The notes: generated by a model from the letters alone, not told the origin. A DNA stretch of 64,000 nucleotides from Microvirga sp052115485 (GCF_052115485.1 NZ_JBFRGU010000004.1:434001-498000), one strand, 5' to 3'; positions 19,775 to 28,274 are shown, counted from the first letter of the stretch. Program-made: numbers and translations.

Positions 19775-20914
19775 TTAAGCCGCCGCCTCCGTTACACTCG
19801 CCGCGACTTCAATCCACCGTCCCTCATGCGCACTACGCGCAATCGCATCGACCGTGCGCTCGATGCGGATACCATCCTCGAAATCGATCAGCGTGCCCTT
19901 CTCACCGCCGATGCGCCCGATCAGTTGACGGCACTCGATGATCTTCAATTCGTTGAAGCCGAGCCCGTGGCCCGGCGCGGGTAGAAATTTATCGTAAGGA
20001 GGGTGATGCGGCGCGGTGAGAATGGTGCGAAAACCTTGCGTCTCCTTCGGTCCTTCGGCGATATAAAGCTGCACCTCGTTCATGCGCTCCTGATCGTAGA
20101 TGAGGGTGCCCTTCGATCCGAAAATCTGGACGAAGATGCGGCCTTTGCGGCCCCAGGCGGAGCGGTTCAGGCAGATCACGCCTGACGCGCCGTTCTCCAA
20201 CTCAAGCATCGTCGTGGCGATGTCGCAGGTCTCGACCGCGCGACGGCCCCCGCCCTTCACCGGACGGTCCGCATAGGGTTTCGTCATATGGCCGCAGACG
20301 CGGGCGACACCACCGAAGAGAACCCACAACAGGCTCAAGGCATGAACGCCGAAATCGTCGAGCGCGCCATGGCCCGAAGTCGCCTCGCTCTTCCAGTAGA
20401 ACAGCTCCTCCGGGTCCGCCATGAAATCCTCGTCCATTTCGATGCGGACATGATTGACCGCACCGATCTGGCCCTCATCGATCACGCGACGCATAAGACC
20501 GATGAGCGGATTTTGGATGTAGTTGTAACCAAGCGCCCCGACCTTGCCGGAAACACGCGCGGCAGCCAGCATGCGCTCCGCGTCCGCGAGCCTCACTGCC
20601 ATGGGCTTCTCACACCAAACGTGCTTGCCTGCTTCCAAGGCCGCAATCGCCATTTCGGGATGAAACGCATTCGGTGTCGTGATGGACACCACATCGACGA
20701 CAGGATCGTTCACGAGCGAGCGCCAATCGCCTGTCGCACGCTCGAAGCCGAGTTCACGCACCTTGGTTTCGGCCAAAGCTTGCGAAACCTCCGCCAGAAC
20801 CGCGAGGCGCGGACGCGGCACATCACCAAAGACGGCGGCGACCGCGTTCCACGCAAGCGCGTGGCACTTGCCCATATAGCCTGTGCCGATTAGGCCAATA
20901 CCGAGCGATTCCAT
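19775..20914 (-). CDS. Gfo/Idh/MocA family oxidoreductase, probably inositol/sugar dehydrogenase
   Basis: A 379-aa NAD(P)-dependent dehydrogenase. The Rossmann motif is GLIGTGYMGKCHALAW, the catalytic EKP motif is in 'HVWCEKPMAV', and the C-terminal domain carries 'GALDDFGVHALSLLWVLFG' with the family's conserved Asp/His. It is the last gene after the sugar ABC transporter genes on the same strand (14 bp gap), so it likely acts on the imported sugar or an isomer of it, for example scyllo-inositol or an inosose. It is distinct from IolG at 25222. Exact substrate is not readable from sequence. Confidence 0.85.
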   Translation of the reverse strand: MESLGIGLIGTGYMGKCHALAWNAVAAVFGDVPRPRLAVLAEVSQALAETKVRELGFERATGDWRSLVNDPVVDVVSITTPNAFHPEMAIAALEAGKHVWCEKPMAVRLADAERMLAAARVSGKVGALGYNYIQNPLIGLMRRVIDEGQIGAVNHVRIEMDEDFMADPEELFYWKSEATSGHGALDDFGVHALSLLWVLFGGVARVCGHMTKPYADRPVKGGGRRAVETCDIATTMLELENGASGVICLNRSAWGRKGRIFVQIFGSKGTLIYDQERMNEVQLYIAEGPKETQGFRTILTAPHHPPYDKFLPAPGHGLGFNELKIIECRQLIGRIGGEKGTLIDFEDGIRIERTVDAIARSAHEGRWIEVAASVTEAAA

Positions 20915-20928
20915 GCCGTTTTTATCCC

Positions 20929-21714
20929 TTAAACCATGCCGCCGAGCTCCGAGGACAGCGCTTGCAATTCCTTGCCGCCCGCCATCAGATTCTGCAATTC
21001 ATCGATCTCGATTTCCGCCTTGCCGTGGGTGCCGAGCGTTTTACCGCGATTGAGCACAGTGAAGCGGTCGCCGACGGCATAGGCGTGGCGGACATTGTGC
21101 GTGATGAAGATCACACCGAGGCCCTTTTGTCGGACCTGATGGATGTATTTCAGCACCATCGAGGTTTGCGCCACACCAAGTGCCGAGGTCGGCTCGTCGA
21201 GGATCAGCACTTTCGCGCCGAAATAGACCGCGCGGGCAATCGCCACGCATTGACGCTCGCCGCCTGATAGCGTGCCGACCGCCTGATTGGGATCGCGAAC
21301 ATCGATGCCGATCCGGTGCATCTCCTCGCGCGTCACCTCCGCGCAATGGTCGAAATCCACATAGCGCAGTGGCCACACGCCCTTCATAGGTTCACGGCCC
21401 ATGAAGAAATTACGCGTGACCGACATGAGCGGGATCATCGCGAGATCCTGATAGACGGTGGCGATACCTGCATCGAGCGCATCGCGCGGGCTTGAGAAGT
21501 TCACCTCATTGCCTTCGACGTAGTACTCGCCGGTCGTCGGCTTGTGCACCCCCGCCAAGGTCTTGATGAGTGTGGACTTGCCCGCGCCGTTATCGCCGAG
21601 GAGGCACATGACCTCGCCGGGATTGACCGTCATGGAAATGCCGGAGAGGGCGATGACGGAACCGAAATGCTTGACGACGTCGCGGACGTCGATGAGCGGA
21701 GTTTGCGTTGCCAT
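20929..21714 (-). CDS. Sugar ABC transporter ATP-binding protein (single ABC domain)
   Basis: A 261-aa ATPase. Walker A is GDNGAGKST, the signature is TLSGGERQCVAIARA, and Walker B is VLILDEPTSALG. It belongs to the carbohydrate CUT2 branch by context, but has one ABC domain rather than the usual two of about 500 aa, as in the FrcA type. ATG overlaps the permease stop (TGATG), so translation is coupled. With its neighbours it forms a binding protein-permease-ATPase importer. The inositol gene context suggests myo-inositol as substrate; that is inference. Confidence 0.9.
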   Translation of the reverse strand: MATQTPLIDVRDVVKHFGSVIALSGISMTVNPGEVMCLLGDNGAGKSTLIKTLAGVHKPTTGEYYVEGNEVNFSSPRDALDAGIATVYQDLAMIPLMSVTRNFFMGREPMKGVWPLRYVDFDHCAEVTREEMHRIGIDVRDPNQAVGTLSGGERQCVAIARAVYFGAKVLILDEPTSALGVAQTSMVLKYIHQVRQKGLGVIFITHNVRHAYAVGDRFTVLNRGKTLGTHGKAEIEIDELQNLMAGGKELQALSSELGGMV

Positions 21715-22853
21715 CAGCGTTCTCCCGTCACTTTCTTGCGGATGAAGTTGTTGAACAACACCGCCAGGAGCAGCATGGCTCCTAAGAAGACCTGGAACCA
21801 GTCGGAGTCGAAGCGGGTATAGGTGAGGCCGATCGACACCATGCCGAAGATGATCGCGCCGAAGAACGCGCCGATGGCCGAGCCGTAGCCGCCAGTGAGC
21901 AGACACCCACCGATCACCGCCGCGATGATGGCCTCGAATTCCTTCTGGAAGCCGCGCCGGGAATCGGTCGAGCCCGCATCGAGCACCGTGAGCACTGCGA
22001 CGAGCGTCGCCGCACAGGCCGTCAACATGAAGAGGCCGGTTTTCACACGGTCGACAGGAACGCCGGAATTGCGCGCCGCATTGGCATCGCCGCCGACCGC
22101 AAAAATCCAGTTGCCGAGGCGGGTGCGCAAAAGCAGCCACGTGGCGACAATGGCAAAGAGGATGAACCAGACGATGGAGACGGGAACGCCCGTCACCGTC
22201 GGCGTGCCGTTCGGAAATTTGGCGATGATGTCGTGGGTCGCGAGCCACGAAAACAGACCTTCCAGCGCATTGCCGGAGAAGATCTCGCGGATAATGCCCT
22301 CGCCCGCGCTGTCTCCAATGCCGCGCATTTGTGTGGAACCGCCCGTCGCCCATTTGAGACCGACGAGCGACAAGCCGCGCAGGATGAACAGGAAAGCCAA
22401 CGTGACGATGAAGGACGGGAGTTTCGTACGGATGACAAGCTGACCGTTCAAGCCACCGAGCAAAGCTGCGACGATAAATGTCGCGGCAATGGCCAGCAGC
22501 AGCGGCCATCCGGTCAAGACGAGAAACGAGCCGAAAACCAAACCCGAGAAAGCGATCATCGAACCGATGGAGAGATCGAACTCACCGCCGATCATGAGAA
22601 GGGCTGCGGCAATTGCCAGGATGCCGAGCTGCGACGCCGGGGAGAGAATGTTCATCACCCCCGCGAGGCTGAACATGGACGGATCGGCAGTGGAGATGAA
22701 GAAGATCGTGACGAGGATGAGACCCGCGAGCGCGCCCAGTTCGGGGCGGCGCATGATCTTGGTGACGAAGGAAACCTCCTTCAGCCGCTCATCCTGAATC
22801 TTCTTGATCTCCTCTGCTGGCGTGTGGCCCGCAGCATGGCTGATATCCGTCAT
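21714..22853 (-). CDS. Sugar ABC transporter permease (CUT2 family)
   Basis: A 379-aa membrane protein with about ten helices and the BPD_transp_2 layout of RbsC-like permeases. Characteristic phrases are 'GGEFDLSIGSMIAFSG' near residue 88, 'NGQLVIRTKLPSFIVTLAF', and 'AIIAAVIGGCLLTGGYGSAIGAF' near the C-terminus, the coupling-helix region. A ~35-residue soluble N-terminal leader precedes the first helix. It lies between the binding-protein and ATPase genes. It forms the channel of the putative inositol importer. Confidence 0.92.
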   Translation of the reverse strand: MTDISHAAGHTPAEEIKKIQDERLKEVSFVTKIMRRPELGALAGLILVTIFFISTADPSMFSLAGVMNILSPASQLGILAIAAALLMIGGEFDLSIGSMIAFSGLVFGSFLVLTGWPLLLAIAATFIVAALLGGLNGQLVIRTKLPSFIVTLAFLFILRGLSLVGLKWATGGSTQMRGIGDSAGEGIIREIFSGNALEGLFSWLATHDIIAKFPNGTPTVTGVPVSIVWFILFAIVATWLLLRTRLGNWIFAVGGDANAARNSGVPVDRVKTGLFMLTACAATLVAVLTVLDAGSTDSRRGFQKEFEAIIAAVIGGCLLTGGYGSAIGAFFGAIIFGMVSIGLTYTRFDSDWFQVFLGAMLLLAVLFNNFIRKKVTGER

Positions 22854-22891
22854 GGGGACGCCCCCTTCAAACGCAATCGGGAAAAATGTGA

Positions 22892-22920
22892 GAGCCCGCG
22901 GCCGGACCGCGAGCTCTCCC
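22892..22920 (-). promoter_or_regulatory. Intercistronic hairpin between binding protein and permease genes
   Basis: An imperfect 12-bp stem (GAGAGCcCGCGG / CCGCGaGCTCTC) sits 11 bases after the binding-protein stop with no T tract. Such hairpins commonly protect or attenuate, giving more binding protein than membrane components. Role is inferred. Confidence 0.55.
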
Positions 22921-22931
22921 GACGATACGAC

Positions 22932-23870
22932 TTAGCGAATGCCCTTCGCCGACAAGTCCACGACCTGACCCGCCTTATCCTTGGTGATCAGGTTCGGGCC
23001 CGACGGCACGTTGCCGCCCGGGATCAGGCCGTATTTCGATTGAAGCGCGAGGAACGCGACCGGCAGATAACCTTGCAGATATTGCTGCTGGTCGATGGCG
23101 AAGGTGGCGTCTCCGGCCATGATCGCCTTCAGGAAGTTGGCCGACATATCGAAGGAGACGACGCGGATGCCGGACTTGCCGGTTTCCTTGATCGCGGCCA
23201 CCACGGGCTCGCCGCCGAGCGGCGCGCTCAGTGCCATCACGGTGTCGATGGACGGATCGGACGCCACAGCCGCCTTGACCTTGGCGCGGATGTCGGCCGG
23301 ATCTGAGGAGACCGGGAGCACCGTGACCTTACCGCCGAAGCCCTCAGCAAAGCCCTTGCAGCGCAGATCGAGCGAGACGTTGCCGACCTCATGGTTGACG
23401 CAAAGGCCGACCTTGCCACCCATTTCCTTCAGCTTCGCTCCGGCGATCTTGCCGGCATCGGCCTCATCCTGACCCACATGGAGCAGTGCGCCGAGCCCCT
23501 TCGAAACGTCGGAGCCCGAATTCATGGAGATGACGGGGATGCCGGCGGCAACCGCCTTCTTGATCGAGGGCCCGAGCGCCGAAGCGTCGGGAATCGAGAC
23601 GATGAGCCCTGCGGGCTTCTGGTTCACGGCAGCATCGATGAGCTGGCCCATGGCGACCATGTCGAAGGTTTCCGGCGCGCGGTAATCGACCTGGACATTC
23701 ATGTCCTTGCCTGCCGCCGCCACGCCATTCTTCACCACCGACCAAAACGGATCGTTGGCCTGGCCGTGACTGACGACGATGATGCGGGTGGGCTGTTGCG
23801 CCAGCGCCGGAGCGGCGAGGCCGAAAGTGAGAGCCGCGGCTGCGGCAAGACCTGTAACGAACGACTTCAT
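22932..23870 (-). CDS. Periplasmic sugar-binding protein of ABC transporter
   Basis: A 312-aa RbsB/type I periplasmic-binding-protein-like protein. The Sec signal peptide ends near residue 24 (AAPALA-QQPTR). The mature N-terminus 'RIIVVSHGQANDPFWSVVKNG' is typical of CUT2 binding proteins, as are 'IDAAVNQKPAGLIVSIPDA' and the 'VISMNSGSD' hinge strand. GGGAGGAAACTG precedes the ATG at 23870; a longer upstream frame is ignored. It is the first gene of the transporter operon and is divergent from the RpiR regulator. A myo-inositol ligand is likely from context only. Confidence 0.92.
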   Translation of the reverse strand: MKSFVTGLAAAAALTFGLAAPALAQQPTRIIVVSHGQANDPFWSVVKNGVAAAGKDMNVQVDYRAPETFDMVAMGQLIDAAVNQKPAGLIVSIPDASALGPSIKKAVAAGIPVISMNSGSDVSKGLGALLHVGQDEADAGKIAGAKLKEMGGKVGLCVNHEVGNVSLDLRCKGFAEGFGGKVTVLPVSSDPADIRAKVKAAVASDPSIDTVMALSAPLGGEPVVAAIKETGKSGIRVVSFDMSANFLKAIMAGDATFAIDQQQYLQGYLPVAFLALQSKYGLIPGGNVPSGPNLITKDKAGQVVDLSAKGIR

Positions 23871-24079
23871 CAGTTTCCTCCCAAAAGGGTTCTCTCGTTC
23901 GAACATCGCGCCGAACCAAGCCCGTCGCGATGATCGCTGCGGCAAGGCCGCGCGATGAGGTTGAGCAGCAGGAGGAAACAGGAGAGAGATCCGATTACTC
24001 GGATCGTTTGGCGTAGCGGCGTTTCCTCTGCTTTTCCGCCCATCCAAAACGGAATGAGCAGATCTTTTATTGTATAGTT

Positions 24080-24095
24080 TGGAATTTTTATTCCA
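24080..24095. promoter_or_regulatory. Putative IolR/RpiR operator in transporter-regulator divergent region
   Basis: Perfect inverted repeat TGGAAT-TTTT-ATTCCA, equivalently GGAA-N6-TTCC. From memory this matches the motif proposed for the inositol repressor IolR in Sinorhizobium. It overlaps a possible -10 (GAATAA, 24093-24088) of a minus-strand promoter whose -35 TTGACA lies at 24116-24111 with a 17-bp spacer. Two similar repeats lie before iolC. Confidence 0.7.
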
Positions 24096-24165
24096 TTTTT
24101 CAACGCAAAGTGTCAAGATCCCTTTCTCTACGTCTAAGGTAGGGCGAAGCGGAGAAGGGGAAACG

Positions 24166-25014
24166 ATGGGGGAACAGGCGGACATGGCATTGGGTATGGC
24201 TCCTACGGATTACGAGGGCTTGCGAGCTCTTTTGGTCAGTCGGCGCGAAACTCTGCCCAAGCGCCTGAAACAGCTTGCCGCCTTCGCCCTGGATCATCCG
24301 GAAGAAGTTGCCTTCGGCACGGTGGCTGGAATCGCGGACCATGCGGGCGTGCAACCTTCAACCCTGATCCGTTTCGCCAAAAGCCTCGGCTATGAAGGCT
24401 TCTCTCACCTTCAGCAGATTTTCCGCGACCGGCTGCGCGAGCGCTTTCCCGATTATCGCGAGCGTCTGCGCTCCTTGCGTGAATCGGACAGCCATCACGA
24501 TCATGCCGCGGCACTCCTCGAGGGCTTTGCGGAAGCCGCTGCGCTTTCCCTCGACCGGATGCGTGAATCGGTTCGCCTCGATGAATTCGCGCGCGCCATT
24601 GAAACGCTGGCCAAGGCCGACACGATTTATCTGCTCGGCGCGCGGCGCGTTTTCCCCATCGCCGCCTATTGCGCCTATGCCTTCGGCAAGCTCGGCATCC
24701 GCGCCATCCTGATCGACCACATCGCGCAACTCGGCCCGGAGCAATTGGCGACGGCGTCGGAAAAGGATGCGGTTCTCGCCATCAGCTTCACGCCTTACGC
24801 CCCCGTCACCGCAGATCTCGCGGCGGTAGCGGCCCGGCGCAACATTCCCGTCGTCGCGATCACCGATTCCGCGTTCTCACCCTTGGTGACGAGCGCCGAC
24901 ATCTGGCTCGAAGTAGCAGAGGCGGATTTCGGCGCATTCCGCTCGCTGTCAGCTTCATTCGCCCTCGCCATGGCGCTGGCCGTGGGCACAGCGGAGAAGC
25001 GAGCGGAGGGGTAA
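24166..25014 (+). CDS. iolR: MurR/RpiR family regulator, probable inositol repressor
   Basis: A 282-aa protein with an N-terminal RpiR HTH domain (about 20-95, with 'GIADHAGVQPSTLIRFAKSL') and a C-terminal SIS sugar-phosphate-binding domain (about 130-270, with 'TIYLLGARRVF' and 'LAISFTPYAPVT'). RpiR proteins sense phosphorylated sugars; in rhizobia an RpiR protein represses inositol genes. It is divergent from the ABC transporter operon and lies 5' of the iol genes. GGAAT-type operators occur at both divergent promoters. The start at 24166 follows AGAAGGGG; the longer frame from 24070 would run through the operator. Confidence 0.88.
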   Translation: MGEQADMALGMAPTDYEGLRALLVSRRETLPKRLKQLAAFALDHPEEVAFGTVAGIADHAGVQPSTLIRFAKSLGYEGFSHLQQIFRDRLRERFPDYRERLRSLRESDSHHDHAAALLEGFAEAAALSLDRMRESVRLDEFARAIETLAKADTIYLLGARRVFPIAAYCAYAFGKLGIRAILIDHIAQLGPEQLATASEKDAVLAISFTPYAPVTADLAAVAARRNIPVVAITDSAFSPLVTSADIWLEVAEADFGAFRSLSASFALAMALAVGTAEKRAEG

Positions 25015-25055
25015 GCGCGTCGTCTGCAAACAGTCCGCGCTGTCAAATGCGCGAC

Positions 25056-25145
25056 ATCCCTTGTGGGGGAGTTGGAGGTGGGGGGTGTGAGCGCCAACAT
25101 CTCGGAACGTCGCGCCGACACCCCCTCCCCACAAGGAGGAGGGGA
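25056..25145. repeat. Intergenic palindromic repeat, family A (copy 3)
   Basis: CCCTTGTGGGGGAGTTGGAG ... ACACCCCCTCCCCACAAGGAG arms around a GAGCGCCAACATC middle, matching copy 1 in order and spacing. It lies between the converging regulator gene and iolG. Confidence 0.8.
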
Positions 25146-25178
25146 TTTGCGACAGCGCCCGAAAGTGCGCGAAACAAA

Positions 25179-25201
25179 ATGGCCGGGACGAGCCCGGCCA
25201 T
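25179..25201 (-). terminator. Terminator after iolG
   Basis: Perfect 9-bp stem ATGGCCGGG / CCCGGCCAT with a 5-base loop. On the minus strand it is followed by TTTTGTTTC. It begins 20 bases after the iolG stop. Confidence 0.85.
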
Positions 25202-25221
25202 CGAAAGATATTTTAAGCGAA

Positions 25222-26211
25222 TCAAACCTTCACAGGCTTGCCCGTCTGCGCCGACTCCGTCGCCGCGTCCGCGAGGCGCTGAGCTTTGAGACCGTCGGTG
25301 CCGTTCGGCTCACAGGCCTTGCCTGCTTTCACGGCGGTGAGGAAAGCATCGAGTTCATCCTTGTAGGCGTCCGCATAGCGCTCAAGGAAGAAGTCCTGGA
25401 CCGGATCGGCACAGATGCCGGAGGCGTTCGCCACTTCCACCGTCGTGCGGTGGACGTTGCCCGCGCGGATCATGCCCTTCGAGCCGTGCACCTCGATGCG
25501 CTGGTCGTAGCCATAAGTGGCGCGGCGGGAATTGGAGATCTGGACAATGCGGCCCTTGGCGGTCTTGAGCAGCACGGCTGCGGTATCCACGTCGCCGGCT
25601 TGACCGATGGCCGGATCCACCAGCGAGGAGCCGACCGCATGCACTTCCACCGGCTCGTCGCCGAGCAGCAGGAAGCGCGCCATGTCGAGATCGTGGATCA
25701 TCATGTCACGGAACAACCCGCCCGAAGTGGCGATGTAGCTCACCGGCGGAGGGCCGGGATCGCGCGAGAGAATCGTGACGAGTTCCACATCACCGACTTC
25801 GCCATCGGCCAGGCGTTTGCGGAGGGACGCAAAATTCGGGTCGAAGCGACGGTTGAAGCCGATCATCAGCGGCGTGCCGGCTTTCGCGACCACGCCAAGG
25901 CAGGTCTCGATGCGGAGGCTCGAAAGATCCACCGGCTTCTCGCAGAACACGGCCTTGCCGGCGCGTGCGCCGCGCTCGATCAGGTCGGCGTGGGTCGTGG
26001 TCGGGGTGCAGACGAGAATGGCGTCCACGTCCGAGCGCTCGACGATTTCATCGAGGGACGCGACTTCGGCGCCCGTCGCCGCTGCCAACTCCTGTGCCGA
26101 GGGGGCATGCGGATCGGCCACCGCCACGAGGCGAGCGTCCTTGTGGTTGGCGGCATTGCGCCCGTGAATGCGGCCGATGCGGCCCGCGCCTAAGACGGCG
26201 ATCCTGATCAT
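25222..26211 (-). CDS. iolG: Inositol 2-dehydrogenase
   Basis: A 329-aa Gfo/Idh/MocA enzyme that oxidises myo-inositol to scyllo-inosose with NAD+, the first step of catabolism. The Rossmann motif is VLGAGRIGRIHGRN and the catalytic lysine is in 'VFCEKPVDLS'. The C-terminal domain has 'GGLFRDMMIHDLDMARFLLG'-like Asp/His residues (actual text LFRDMMIHDLDMARFLL), a pattern specific to the IolG group. It is divergent from iolC, with two operator-like palindromes in the 149-bp gap. It is probably transcribed as a single gene, ending in the hairpin at 25179-25201. Confidence 0.92.
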   Translation of the reverse strand: MIRIAVLGAGRIGRIHGRNAANHKDARLVAVADPHAPSAQELAAATGAEVASLDEIVERSDVDAILVCTPTTTHADLIERGARAGKAVFCEKPVDLSSLRIETCLGVVAKAGTPLMIGFNRRFDPNFASLRKRLADGEVGDVELVTILSRDPGPPPVSYIATSGGLFRDMMIHDLDMARFLLLGDEPVEVHAVGSSLVDPAIGQAGDVDTAAVLLKTAKGRIVQISNSRRATYGYDQRIEVHGSKGMIRAGNVHRTTVEVANASGICADPVQDFFLERYADAYKDELDAFLTAVKAGKACEPNGTDGLKAQRLADAATESAQTGKPVKV

Positions 26212-26247
26212 GTTTCCCCCGACTGTTTTGCCGGCTTACGGCAAATT

Positions 26248-26263
26248 TGGAATTGATGTTCCA
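26248..26263. promoter_or_regulatory. Putative IolR operator 1 (iolG-iolC gap)
   Basis: Inverted repeat TGGAA-TTGATG-TTCCA (GGAA-N6-TTCC), the same motif as at 24080. It overlaps a possible -35 box TTGATG of an iolC promoter. Confidence 0.7.
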
Positions 26264-26280
26264 GCACAAGATGCTAATAG
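26253..26280 (+). promoter_or_regulatory. Predicted sigma-70-type promoter for iolC
   Basis: TTGATG (26253-26258), a 16-base spacer and TAATAG (26275-26280). Operator 1 covers the -35 and operator 2 begins within the -10, a layout expected for repression. Prediction by eye only. Confidence 0.4.
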
Positions 26281-26293
26281 AATAAACATTCTA
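26278..26293. promoter_or_regulatory. Putative IolR operator 2 (iolG-iolC gap)
   Basis: Perfect inverted repeat TAGAAT-AAAC-ATTCTA, one base per arm different from operator 1. It starts exactly 30 bp after operator 1, about three helical turns, so two dimers could bind the same DNA face. Confidence 0.65.
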
Positions 26294-26360
26294 TCGCCGC
26301 AAGAGCCGCAAAACAGGCTCAATCACGACGGAGCTCCGATTTCCGCGTGGGAGGAATATC

Positions 26361-28274
26361 ATGAAGCCGACCCTTGATGTGATCACCATCGGCCGCTCCT
26401 CTGTCGATCTTTACGGTCAGCAGGTGGGTGGGCGGCTGGAGGACATGGCCTCCTTCTCCAAGGCGGTCGGCGGCTGCCCGGCCAACATCGCCATCGGCAC
26501 GGCCCGGCTCGGTCTGAAATCCGGCCTCGTGACCCGCGTCGGCGATGAGGCCATGGGACGGTTCATCCGCGAACAGATGGAGCGCGAGGGCGTTGCGACC
26601 AAGGGCATCGTCACCGACGACAAGCGCCTGACCGCGCTCGTGATCCTCGGCGTGCGCGACGAGGAATCCTTCCCGCTCATCTTCTATCGCGATAATTGCG
26701 CCGACATGGCGTTGACCGAGACCGATATCGACGAGACCTTCATCGCGTCTGCCGGCGCCATCGTCGTCACCGGCACGCATTTTTCCCGGGAAACCACCGC
26801 CACCGCGCAGAAAAAGGCGATCCGCATCGCCAAGGCGAATGGCCGCAAGGTGGTATTCGACGTCGATTATCGCCCGAATCTTTGGGGCCTTCTCGGCCAT
26901 GGTGCGGGCGAATCACGCTACGTGCGCTCGGACGCGGTGACGGAGCATTTGAAGCCCATTCTGGCCGATTGCGACCTCATCGTCGGTACGGAAGAGGAAT
27001 TGCATATCGCGGGCGGCTCCGAGGATACGTTGCAAACCATCCGCAACATCCGCACCGTCTCCAAGGCCACTATCGTCTGCAAGCGCGGACCGATGGGCTG
27101 CGTGGTGTTTCCAGGCGACATTCCCGATTCCCTCGACAAGGGTGTGAAGGGTCCGGGTTTTCCGGTCGAGGTCTATAACGTGCTCGGCGCGGGCGACGCC
27201 TTCCTCTCCGGCTTCTTGCGCGGATGGCTGAAAGACGAGGCGCTGGAGACCTGTTGCGCCTATGCCAATGCCAGCGGCGCTTTCGCCGTCTCGCGTCTGC
27301 TGTGCTCGCCGGAAATCCCGACTTTCCCGGAATTGCAGCATTTCCTGAAGAACGGCAGCCGCCACAAGGCCCTGCGCTTCGACGACGATCTCAATCACAT
27401 CCATTGGGCAACGACGCGCCGTCCAGGCCCTTCGACCTTGATGGCGCTCGCCATCGATCATCGCATGCAACTTGAAACGATGGCCAAGGAGGTGGGCGCA
27501 TCCATCGATCGCGTTCCGGATTTCAAAGTGCTCGCAGTCAAGGCGGCCGCGAAGGTGGCGGATGGCCGTCCCGGCTTCGGCATGCTGCTCGATGGCACCT
27601 ATGGCCGTGAAGCGTTGTTCCGCGCCGCCGACCACGACTTCTGGGTCGGACGTCCCGTGGAACTGCCCGGCTCGCGCCCGCTCGATTTCGAGGGCGGCGG
27701 CAGTCTCGGCGCGAAGCTCATCGAATGGCCTGTCGGCCATACCATCAAGTGCCTGTGCTTCTATCATCCCGACGACCCGCCGGAGATGAAGGCGCAGCAA
27801 GAGCGCGATCTTTTGCGCCTCTACGATGCCGCGCAGCGTGTCGGTCGCGAACTTCTCGTCGAGATCATCGCGGGCAAGAACGGGCCACTGAAAACCGATA
27901 CGATCCCGACCATCCTGCAACGCCTTTACGATCTCGGCATCAAGCCGGATTGGTGGAAGCTCGAGCCGCAGCAGGATACGGCCGCGTGGAACGCCATCGG
28001 CGCGGTGATCACGAAGAACGATCCGCTCTGCCGCGGCATCGTGCTCCTCGGTCTCGAAGCGCCGGAGACCGAGCTGGAAGCCGCCTTCGCCGCCGCCGCG
28101 CGGGAACCGCAGGTGAAGGGCTTCGCTGTCGGGCGCACGATCTTCAACGATGCGGCGCGACGCTGGCTGAAAGGCGAGATCACGGATGAAGCCGCGGTCG
28201 CCGATATGGCGGGACGCTTCCAACGTCTCGTCGATGCGTGGCAGCGTGTTGCCAGTAAGGCGAAAGCCGCCTGA
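26361..28274 (+). CDS. iolC: 5-dehydro-2-deoxygluconokinase fused to DUF2090 aldolase-like domain
   Basis: A 637-aa two-domain protein. Residues 1 to ~325 are a PfkB-family sugar kinase (IolC), with 'VGGCPANIAIGTARL' in the substrate region and 'VLGAGDAFLSGF' holding the catalytic Asp279. It phosphorylates 2-deoxy-5-keto-gluconate. Residues ~335-637 are a DUF2090 domain, a TIM-barrel-like module thought to act as the 2-deoxy-5-keto-gluconate-6-phosphate aldolase ('MALAIDHRMQLE', 'GLLDGTYGREAL'-like GMLLDGTYG). That would replace separate IolJ, which is absent here. The start at 26361 follows GGGAGGAATATC. It is the first gene of the iolC-D-E-B run. Confidence 0.93.
   Translation: MKPTLDVITIGRSSVDLYGQQVGGRLEDMASFSKAVGGCPANIAIGTARLGLKSGLVTRVGDEAMGRFIREQMEREGVATKGIVTDDKRLTALVILGVRDEESFPLIFYRDNCADMALTETDIDETFIASAGAIVVTGTHFSRETTATAQKKAIRIAKANGRKVVFDVDYRPNLWGLLGHGAGESRYVRSDAVTEHLKPILADCDLIVGTEEELHIAGGSEDTLQTIRNIRTVSKATIVCKRGPMGCVVFPGDIPDSLDKGVKGPGFPVEVYNVLGAGDAFLSGFLRGWLKDEALETCCAYANASGAFAVSRLLCSPEIPTFPELQHFLKNGSRHKALRFDDDLNHIHWATTRRPGPSTLMALAIDHRMQLETMAKEVGASIDRVPDFKVLAVKAAAKVADGRPGFGMLLDGTYGREALFRAADHDFWVGRPVELPGSRPLDFEGGGSLGAKLIEWPVGHTIKCLCFYHPDDPPEMKAQQERDLLRLYDAAQRVGRELLVEIIAGKNGPLKTDTIPTILQRLYDLGIKPDWWKLEPQQDTAAWNAIGAVITKNDPLCRGIVLLGLEAPETELEAAFAAAAREPQVKGFAVGRTIFNDAARRWLKGEITDEAAVADMAGRFQRLVDAWQRVASKAKAA

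Noticed and set aside
20929..22509. 526-aa ABC ATPase with extra N-terminal half
   Set aside because: The N-terminal half is out-of-frame translation of the permease gene; the true start is ATG 21714 coupled to the permease stop.
22932..24185. 417-aa binding protein
   Set aside because: The longer frame runs back through the divergent promoter and operator; the signal peptide and RBS fix the start at 23870.
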